From assembly GCA_017384185.1 (NCBI GenBank), contig JAFNUH010000060.1:1-11676 (forward strand): a stretch of 11,676 nucleotides of DNA, written 5' to 3'. The position numbers were made by a program, and so were the translations under genes. This DNA comes from Alistipes sp. Lineage in GTDB: Bacteria; Bacteroidota; Bacteroidia; Bacteroidales; Rikenellaceae. The notes below the pieces were generated by a model. The model was not told the origin of the DNA. It saw only the letters and a list, made by a program, of their open reading frames with translations, and ran no database searches. Below are positions 6,222 to 11,676 of this stretch, one piece after another; position 1 is the first letter of the stretch; every line of letters starts with the position of its first letter.

Positions 6222-6890
6222 ATGAGAAAGATTGTAGTTCGCCCCACCTCGTCGGGCTTGTGGCACGTCGAGGGTGGAGGCTTTGGAGATTTGTTGCGCC
6301 GTGCTGCCGAGAAAGATAATTGGGCAGATGCGGCAGATATGCGTTTTGAGGGTGTTCAGCGACTGCTGGATGCTATTCCCGACGAGGATGTTATGCTCGA
6401 TTGGGCTGATGGCGCTACACGTGATGCTATGGAGCTGATTTACGCCTCGGCTGCCGACCACCTGAGCGTTGGCGAAGTTGAGATGGCGGCTGCATTGTGG
6501 GAGAATCTCGCCGCTATGGACGAGGAGGACCATATGAGCGTAAATATCTTGCTGGCTATCTGTTATATCGAGCTGGAGGATTACGACTGCCTGGAGGAGG
6601 CTATGTTTGACATCTCGCCCAAGTCGCCCGAGTACCACCTGCTCAACCTCTGGGCGGAGTATCGCCGCACGGGAGGCGTTGACCGTGATGCGTTGCGCAC
6701 GCTGCGTACCCGCCATAAGGAGTGGTTTGCCGAATTTGTAGCTGCGGAGCACCCCGCAGATGAGGAGTATTTGAAGGATAGCCGTAGCGAGCGACCCTCG
6801 CCCCGCACCGAGGCACGTGAGTTGTGGTTTGCCACCTCGGCAGTATGGGAGCATAATGTAGAATTTTTGCAGACAATAAGTAAAGCCTAA
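6222..6890 (+). CDS. Soluble helical (TPR-like) protein of unknown function
   Basis: I do not recognise this 222-residue protein. It has no signal peptide or membrane segment, so it should be cytoplasmic. The N-terminus (about 1-20: MRKIVVRPTSSGLWHVEGGG) looks like a short beta segment. The rest is acidic and strongly helical, with alternating helices around 78-150 (SAADHLSVGEVEMAAALWENL, then VNILLAICYIELEDYDCLEEA, then PEYHLLNLWAEYRR) that resemble degenerate tetratricopeptide repeats. A helical tail rich in Arg and Glu follows. It starts one base after the cstA-like stop and ends four bases before the hydrolase, so it is firmly embedded in the operon. A scaffold or partner protein for another operon product is a guess. 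Codon use matches its neighbours. Confidence 0.85.
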   Translation: MRKIVVRPTSSGLWHVEGGGFGDLLRRAAEKDNWADAADMRFEGVQRLLDAIPDEDVMLDWADGATRDAMELIYASAADHLSVGEVEMAAALWENLAAMDEEDHMSVNILLAICYIELEDYDCLEEAMFDISPKSPEYHLLNLWAEYRRTGGVDRDALRTLRTRHKEWFAEFVAAEHPADEEYLKDSRSERPSPRTEARELWFATSAVWEHNVEFLQTISKA

Positions 6891-6894
6891 CCCT

Positions 6895-7695
6895 ATGAAG
6901 AGATTTTTTCTGCTTGTGGTAGTCACTCTGATGGCTACGGCGCTCAGTGCGCAGGAGTATAAGTATAACCGTGACATCGTCTATAACTCGGTGGATGAGT
7001 ATGCTTCGCAGATGTGCCGTGTGGATATCGCCTCGCCCGAGGGCGCAAAGGATGCCCCCGTTATCGTGTGGTTTCACGGTGGCGGCTTGACGGGAGGACG
7101 ACGAGATATTCCGCAGGCGATACTTAAAGATGGCTGCGTTGTGGTTGGCGTAGGTTATCGCTTCTCGCCGAAGGTGCGAGTTACCGACATCGTCGATGAT
7201 GCCGCCGCAGCAGTGGCGTGGGTCTTTAATAATATTGAGAAGTATGGCGGAAGTAGCGAGCGCATCTACATCGCTGGTCACTCGGCGGGTGGTTATCTTG
7301 TGACGATGGTCGGCCTGGAGAAGGCTCGTCTGGAGCGTTATGGCGTGGATGCCAATGCCTTGAAGGGTATTATCCCCTTTAGCGGTCAGGCTATCACCCA
7401 CTTCGAGGAGCGTCGCTCACGTGGCATTGCCAATACACAACCCATCGTTGATGAGCTCTCGCCGCTGTTCCACGTGCGAGCAGATTCGGCGCCTATTCTT
7501 ATTCTCTCGGGCGACCGTGAGATGGAGATGCTGGGTCGCTACGAGGAGAACGCCTATATGTGGCGAGTATTTCAGCTTGTGGGTCACCCCGATGCAACGA
7601 TTTATGAGTTAGACGGCTACGGTCATAATATGTGCGAGCCCGCCTACCCGTTGTTGATGCGCTTTGTGCGTGACCACGAGAAGAAAAATAAGTAG
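6895..7695 (+). CDS. Exported alpha/beta-hydrolase (esterase/lipase, HSL-like)
   Basis: A 266-residue protein with a Sec signal peptide, MKRFFLLVVVTLMATALSAQ, likely cleaved near Ala19/Gln20. The oxyanion motif HGGG (61-64) in WFHGGGLTGG and the nucleophile elbow GHSAG (128-132, Ser130) place it in the hormone-sensitive-lipase/alpha-beta-hydrolase-3 group. Asp207 (ILSGDREM) and His244 (DGYGHNMCEP) complete a credible triad. It should hydrolyse a small carboxyl ester in the periplasm. Its position between a transporter and a reductase suggests it prepares a substrate for the unit, but this is inference. It begins four bases after the previous stop and is followed after five bases by the reductase. 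Confidence 0.85.
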   Translation: MKRFFLLVVVTLMATALSAQEYKYNRDIVYNSVDEYASQMCRVDIASPEGAKDAPVIVWFHGGGLTGGRRDIPQAILKDGCVVVGVGYRFSPKVRVTDIVDDAAAAVAWVFNNIEKYGGSSERIYIAGHSAGGYLVTMVGLEKARLERYGVDANALKGIIPFSGQAITHFEERRSRGIANTQPIVDELSPLFHVRADSAPILILSGDREMEMLGRYEENAYMWRVFQLVGHPDATIYELDGYGHNMCEPAYPLLMRFVRDHEKKNK

Positions 7696-7700
7696 GAGGT

Positions 7701-9065
7701 ATGAAAAAGTCCTTTAACCTTCTCTCTCGCCCGATGACACGTGCCGAGGCGCTGCGCAGTATGGCTGCGGGTGTTGCGGCAGGTGCCTTTGGCATAGCCT
7801 GCTCGGGTGGAGGCGAGAAGAGTGCCCCTGCGCCTATCGTGGCTGATGGTGGGCGTGTGTCGCTCAAACGCAACCCCCGCAATGGTGACGAGGTCTCGAT
7901 GCTGGGCTTCGGTTGTATGCGTTTCCCGACCGTCGGTGGCGACCGCTACACGGGGCGCATTGACCGTGAGCCGACACGTGAGATGTTGGAGTACGCCTAT
8001 TCTCGTGGCGTGAACTACTACGACACGGCGTGGATGTACCACCGAGGTGACTCGGAGGGTATGGTTGGCGAGGTGCTGAAGCAGTATCCTCGTGATAGCT
8101 TCTTCTTGGCAGATAAGATGCCACCCGAGGCAAAGAGTCTGCATCAGGCGAAGGAGATCTTCTCAACACAGCTCCAGCGTTGCGGCGTGGAGTACTTCGA
8201 CTACTACCTATGCCACAGCATCAGCCGCCAATATGTCTTCCAGAATCTCTACCTGAATGAGGGTGTTTTGGAGTATCTGTTGGAGGAGAAGCGTCGTGGT
8301 CGCATCCGTCAGTTGGGCTTCTCGTTCCACGGCGATTTGGCACTCTTTGAGTGGCTGTTGGCACTGCCCGTGGAGTGGGATTTTGTGCAGATACAGATGA
8401 ATTGGCTCGATTGGCGTGACGAGGTACGTATCTCCGAGAAGCTATATAACCTCCTGGTAGAGCGTGAGTTACCAGTGATAGTTATGGAGCCTATACGTGG
8501 TGGCTCGCTTATCGACCTGCCGCAGAGCGTGACCACTATGTTCCGAGAGAACGACCCGACGATGACCGCCGCCGAGTGGGCGCTCAAGTTCTGCGCATCG
8601 TACCCCTATGTGCTGACTGTCCTGAGTGGTATGTCTCGTATGGAGCACGTGGTGGAGAATTGCGATACGTTTACCGATTTTCAGCCACTAACCGACGAGC
8701 AGATAGAGCTTCTGCACCGTGCTGCCGAGCAGTATCGTAACAATACCCGCATCGACTGCACCGACTGTCTTTACTGTATGCCCTGCCCCTATGGGGTCGA
8801 TATTGCGGCAATCCTGCGTACCTACAACCGTTGTTTCGATGACCAGCTCTTGCCCAATCCCGACGGTGCGCACGACGATGAGTATCTGCGTCGCAGACGT
8901 GTGTTGCTCAACAGATATAAAAATAATGTCAAACCTGATGGGCGTGCCGAGCGCTGTATCGGTTGTAATCAATGCTCGCCCAAGTGCCCGCAGGCTCTGC
9001 ATATCCCCACGGAGCTGAAGCGTGTTGAGGAGTTGGTTGAACGTGTTCGTCAAGAGTGGAAGTAA
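7701..9065 (+). CDS. Aldo/keto reductase with C-terminal 4Fe-4S motifs
   Basis: A 454-residue protein. Residues about 55-345 form an aldo/keto reductase barrel with the full catalytic tetrad: Asp108 (NYYDTAWMY), Tyr113, Lys139 (LADKMP) and His172 (LCHSIS). The C-terminus carries two ferredoxin-like cysteine sets, C353-C356-C359-C362 followed by Pro, and C419-C422-C425-C429 followed by Pro, enough for up to two 4Fe-4S clusters. The N-terminus has a hydrophobic segment ending in a lipobox-like GIAC (Cys34), preceded by TRAEALRSM. That motif lines up with the twin-arginine SRREFLATM of the next protein but has one arginine replaced by alanine. If exported it would be a lipoprotein; if not, the N-terminus is vestigial. 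The electron donor is probably the membrane polyferredoxin encoded one base downstream. AGGAGGT touches the ATG directly, too close to act as a normal Shine-Dalgarno. Confidence 0.9.
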   Translation: MKKSFNLLSRPMTRAEALRSMAAGVAAGAFGIACSGGGEKSAPAPIVADGGRVSLKRNPRNGDEVSMLGFGCMRFPTVGGDRYTGRIDREPTREMLEYAYSRGVNYYDTAWMYHRGDSEGMVGEVLKQYPRDSFFLADKMPPEAKSLHQAKEIFSTQLQRCGVEYFDYYLCHSISRQYVFQNLYLNEGVLEYLLEEKRRGRIRQLGFSFHGDLALFEWLLALPVEWDFVQIQMNWLDWRDEVRISEKLYNLLVERELPVIVMEPIRGGSLIDLPQSVTTMFRENDPTMTAAEWALKFCASYPYVLTVLSGMSRMEHVVENCDTFTDFQPLTDEQIELLHRAAEQYRNNTRIDCTDCLYCMPCPYGVDIAAILRTYNRCFDDQLLPNPDGAHDDEYLRRRRVLLNRYKNNVKPDGRAERCIGCNQCSPKCPQALHIPTELKRVEELVERVRQEWK

Positions 9066-9066
9066 G

Positions 9067-10548
9067 ATGAAGAGATACAATATATTACGTCTTATGCGAA
9101 TAGCGGTGGCGCTCGTATGCGTGACACTGCTTGCCCTGACCTTTGTCGATTGGGGTGATGGTACCGCTACGGTCGATGCTTTGCGAGGTGCGGGTGCCGA
9201 GTTAGCACGCTGGCAGTTTGTGCCTGCTGTGTTGAGTGTTAGTGCTTTGACCGTGTGTCTGTTGCTGGTGCTGACGCTGCTCTTTGGTCGTATCTACTGC
9301 TCTACGTTGTGCCCGCTGGGTGTGGTGCAGGATGGCGTTAATGCCGTGCGAGAGTACCGTGACAAAAAAGCTCGCACTCGCTTCTCTTACCGCCGACCTT
9401 CGCTTTGGTTGCGCTATGGCGTGTTGGTGCTGACGGTTGTGTGCGTTGTCGCAGGCGTGGGATTTGTGGTGGCGTTGGTTGACCCATATAGCATCTTCGG
9501 ACGCCTTATGCACGAGGGGTTGCGACCCGTGGTGCAGGGTGTGAATAACTTTTTGGCAGCCTTCTTTGGCGATAGCTTCGGGCGTGAGGTGATTAGCGTG
9601 TCGTGGCTCTCGGCTCTCGTGGCGCTGGTGACAATCGCTGTAATAGGATTTTTGGCGTGGATTGGTGGTCGCCGTTACTGCACCTCGTTCTGCCCCGTGG
9701 GTACTCTGCTGGGCGAGGTGAGCCGTGCATCACTCTTTAAGTTTGAGATAGATACGGCGAAGTGCATTGACTGCGGTCTGTGTGGTCGCAAGTGCAAGGC
9801 GGAGTGTATCGACACTGTGAACCATCGCATCGACCCGACACGTTGCGTTGTCTGTTTCGACTGTATAGATGCCTGCTCTCAAGGGGCTATCTCTTATACG
9901 ATGCGAAGCAAAACATCTAAAGAAAAACCTGCCGACAACTCTCGCCGTGAGTTTCTTGCTACGATGGCTACCATAGCCGCAATACCCGTTGCCGAGGCGC
10001 AGCAGCGTAAACAACAGATGCAGGGAGCTATGCAGGGAGGCGGTCACGGCAGTGGACCTCGTCCCGTGGCACCTCCGGGGGCGCAGAGTCTGGAGAATCT
10101 CCACTCGAAGTGTACGGCGTGCCACCTCTGTGTGAGCAAGTGCCCGTCGCACGTCTTACAGCCGGCAGTTACGGAGTATGGCTTGCAGGGCGTTATGCAG
10201 CCCGTGATGCGATATGATAAGGGTTATTGCCTTTACGACTGTACCCTCTGTGGTGAGGTCTGCCCTACGGGGGCAATCCTCCCGCTTGCGCTCGAGCAGA
10301 AGCGTATGACGCAGTTGGGTCACGCAGTTTTTCATCGTGGGCGTTGTGTCGTGGCTCGTGATGGTGTGGAGTGCGGCAACTGCGCCGAGCATTGTCCTGC
10401 CGATGCTATCCGTCTTCAGCGAGGTGTCGATGGACGTATGTATCCTCAAATTGAGAAGGCACTATGTATCGGCTGCGGAGCCTGCGAGAATCTCTGTCCC
10501 GCCACACCCAAAGCCATCGAGGTGAAGGGATATGCAGTACATAAGTAG
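9067..10548 (+). CDS. NapH-like membrane ferredoxin fused to a NapG-like polyferredoxin
   Basis: A 493-residue redox protein. About four membrane segments (near 10-28, 52-73, 112-137, 178-200) carry the paired C-x3-C-P motifs of NapH/MauN-type proteins (C78/C82 and C205/C209). A cytoplasmic-type pair of 4Fe-4S motifs follows (C233, C236, C239, C243; C260, C263, C266, C270). At 292-311 is SRREFL, a weakly hydrophobic stretch and AEA before Gln312, which together look like a Tat signal inside the protein. The C-terminal half has further 4Fe-4S motifs (C349/352/355/359; C388/392/395/399; C436/439/443 with possible C427; C467/470/473/477). A role moving electrons between the quinone pool and the adjacent Fe-S reductase is likely but inferred. 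I chose the ATG at 9067, one base after the reductase stop, over an in-frame GTG at 9022 that would overlap the reductase by 44 bases. Confidence 0.88.
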   Translation: MKRYNILRLMRIAVALVCVTLLALTFVDWGDGTATVDALRGAGAELARWQFVPAVLSVSALTVCLLLVLTLLFGRIYCSTLCPLGVVQDGVNAVREYRDKKARTRFSYRRPSLWLRYGVLVLTVVCVVAGVGFVVALVDPYSIFGRLMHEGLRPVVQGVNNFLAAFFGDSFGREVISVSWLSALVALVTIAVIGFLAWIGGRRYCTSFCPVGTLLGEVSRASLFKFEIDTAKCIDCGLCGRKCKAECIDTVNHRIDPTRCVVCFDCIDACSQGAISYTMRSKTSKEKPADNSRREFLATMATIAAIPVAEAQQRKQQMQGAMQGGGHGSGPRPVAPPGAQSLENLHSKCTACHLCVSKCPSHVLQPAVTEYGLQGVMQPVMRYDKGYCLYDCTLCGEVCPTGAILPLALEQKRMTQLGHAVFHRGRCVVARDGVECGNCAEHCPADAIRLQRGVDGRMYPQIEKALCIGCGACENLCPATPKAIEVKGYAVHK

Positions 10549-10579
10549 AAGTATATAATTCCTATACCACAAATAACAA

Positions 10580-10607
10580 AATAGGGTGCCCCGACGGACA
10601 CCCTATT
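10580..10607. terminator. Bidirectional terminator between convergent genes
   Basis: AATAGGGTG (10580-10588) and CACCCTATT (10599-10607) form a perfect 9-bp stem around a 10-nt loop that can pair further at its base. It lies between the stop of the polyferredoxin gene (10548) and the 3' end of the convergent asd gene (10628). The minus strand is followed by a T-rich tract, so it should terminate asd and probably also the plus-strand operon. Confidence 0.75.
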
Positions 10608-10627
10608 CTATTTATCGCAAGAAAACG

Positions 10628-11635
10628 TTACTTCTTATTCTTGATAATCCACTCGGCAATCTGCACGGCGTTAAGCGCAGCGCCCTTCTTAATCTGGTCG
10701 GCAACGCACCAGAATGTAAGACCATTCTCCTCGGTCAAATCCTCACGCACACGACCTACATATACGGGGTCCTTGCCTGCGATGAACAGAGGCATAGGAT
10801 ATACCTTCTCCTTGGGCTCGTCCATCAACACTACGCCCTCAGCCTTAGCAAATGCCTCACGAGCCTCCGCAGCCGTCACCTTACGCTCGGTCTGGAGCCA
10901 GATGCTCTCCGAGTGGGCACGCATAACGGGCACACGCACGCACGTTGCCGACACCTTGATGTCTGAGTGCATAATCTTGCGTGTCTCGTTAAACATCTTC
11001 ATCTCCTCCTTGGTGTAGTCGTTGTCGGTGAAGACGTCGATGTGGGGTATTACGTTGTATGCCAACTGATAAGCAAACTTATTTACGGTAGGCTCCTCGC
11101 CTGCGACAATCTCCTCATACTGGTGCTTCAACTCTGCCATAGCCTGCGCACCGCCACCACTTGCCGACTGGTATGTAGCAACGTGTACCTTCTCGATGTG
11201 CGACACCTTCTCGATGGCGTTCAGCGCCACAACCATCTGAATAGTTGTACAGTTGGGGTTGGCGATGATGTTGCGGGGGGCGTTGAGCGCATCCTCGGCA
11301 TTCACCTCGGGCACAACCAGAGGCACGTCGGCATCCATACGGAAAGCTGACGAGTTATCAATCATCAATGTGCCGTGCTTGGTGATGGTCTCGGCAAACT
11401 CCACCGATGTAGAGCCGCCAGCCGATGTGAGGGCGATATCAACACCCTTGAAGTCGTCGTTGTGCTGCAACAGCTTCACCTCTATCTCCTTGCCACGGAA
11501 CATATACTTTGTTCCTGCACTACGTGCCGAGCCGAACAGCAGCAGTTCATCGATGGGGAAATCTACTCTCTCATTCAAAATGGTCAGAAACTCTTGACCC
11601 ACAGCGCCACTTGCGCCAACGATTGCAATTCTCAT
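10628..11635 (-). CDS. asd: Aspartate-semialdehyde dehydrogenase
   Basis: This cytoplasmic enzyme reduces L-aspartyl-4-phosphate to aspartate-semialdehyde with NADPH, the branch point to lysine/diaminopimelate, threonine and methionine. The 335-residue product has the N-terminal nucleotide-binding loop GASGAVG (7-13), the phosphate/substrate region DNSSAFR (93-99), the catalytic cysteine Cys129 in NPNCTT, QSASGGG near 146-152, and the catalytic-site His231 in VPVMRAHSE. Length and motif order match the family fully. The ATG at 11635 is followed directly by the Rossmann strand [10 protein letters not shown], so the start is secure. It faces the polyferredoxin gene and shares a terminator with it. 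Its promoter is probably just beyond the right edge; only about 40 bases of A/T-rich leader are visible. Confidence 0.97.
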   Translation of the reverse strand: MRIAIVGASGAVGQEFLTILNERVDFPIDELLLFGSARSAGTKYMFRGKEIEVKLLQHNDDFKGVDIALTSAGGSTSVEFAETITKHGTLMIDNSSAFRMDADVPLVVPEVNAEDALNAPRNIIANPNCTTIQMVVALNAIEKVSHIEKVHVATYQSASGGGAQAMAELKHQYEEIVAGEEPTVNKFAYQLAYNVIPHIDVFTDNDYTKEEMKMFNETRKIMHSDIKVSATCVRVPVMRAHSESIWLQTERKVTAAEAREAFAKAEGVVLMDEPKEKVYPMPLFIAGKDPVYVGRVREDLTEENGLTFWCVADQIKKGAALNAVQIAEWIIKNKK

Positions 11636-11639
11636 ATCT

Positions 11640-11655
11640 TTAACCTTTTAACCTT
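11640..11655. repeat. Tandem 8-bp repeat in the asd leader
   Basis: TTAACCTT occurs twice in direct succession (11640-11647 and 11648-11655), beginning five bases upstream of the asd ATG; read in the asd direction it is AAGGTTAA twice. It may be chance in A/T-rich leader DNA or a short slippage product; no known operator is recognised. Confidence 0.4.
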
Positions 11656-11676
11656 TTTTCTGTGGAATATATTTTC

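Noticed and set aside
6189..7401. Two long minus-strand open frames (262 and 252 codons)
   Set aside because: They are antisense to the helical protein and the esterase, whose families and tight spacing support the plus strand; their translations are rich in His, Arg and Ser, as expected for shadow frames.
7694..7700. AGGAGGT as a Shine-Dalgarno sequence for the reductase
   Set aside because: It abuts the ATG with no spacer, and genes of this phylum generally do not depend on such sites.
9022..9066. In-frame GTG start for the polyferredoxin
   Set aside because: It would overlap the reductase by 44 bases; the ATG at 9067 follows the stop after one base, like other gene junctions in this operon, and gives a normal membrane-protein N-terminus.
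10586..11597. Plus-strand open frames opposite asd
   Set aside because: The minus strand encodes a full-length, motif-complete Asd; the plus-strand frames show no family motifs.

Overview
The window looks like chromosomal DNA from an anaerobic, gut-type Bacteroidales bacterium. A Rikenellaceae/Alistipes-like host is possible, but I would only defend the order. The reasons are TAnnTTTG-type -7 promoter elements, the lack of useful Shine-Dalgarno spacing before most starts, signal peptides ending in ...A-Q, a tRNA gene without encoded CCA, and protein types typical of this group (the 'MGRAFEYRKA' form of YebC, a short CstA, a membrane polyferredoxin beside an Fe-S aldo/keto reductase).

Layout. 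(1) 1-633, minus: the 5' part of a YebC/PmpR-type regulator, cut by the window edge. (2) 634-784: divergent promoters. (3) 785-4312, plus: four closely packed genes, namely a Sua5/YrdC-type threonylcarbamoyl-AMP synthase, a hotdog thioesterase, a secreted M28 zinc peptidase and a lipoprotein alpha/beta-hydrolase. (4) 4311-4789: a non-coding region with an intact minus-strand tRNA-Thr(CGT), two copies of a terminator plus tRNA-3'-end repeat (about 74 bp, 171 bp apart), and a strong palindrome between the copies. (5) 4790-10548, plus: five genes with gaps of 1-5 bp, namely a CstA-type transporter, a soluble helical protein of unknown function, an exported alpha/beta-hydrolase, an aldo/keto reductase with two C-terminal 4Fe-4S motifs, and a NapH-like membrane ferredoxin fused to a second polyferredoxin domain through an internal twin-arginine signal-like segment. 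(6) 10580-10607: a terminator between convergent genes. (7) 10628-11635, minus: aspartate-semialdehyde dehydrogenase.

How the genes may work together. YebC, Sua5, tRNA-Thr and Asd are housekeeping. The five-gene cstA-to-polyferredoxin operon is the most coherent accessory unit: an importer, an envelope esterase, and a redox pair in which a membrane-anchored ferredoxin protein could pass quinone-level electrons to an Fe-S aldo/keto reductase. That pathway is inference from gene order and motifs; no substrate can be read from the sequence.

Most worth a second look: the internal Tat-like signal with an A-x-A site in the polyferredoxin, the matching but degenerate single-arginine motif in the reductase beside it, and the tRNA-Thr 3'-end duplication, which resembles a relic attachment site.
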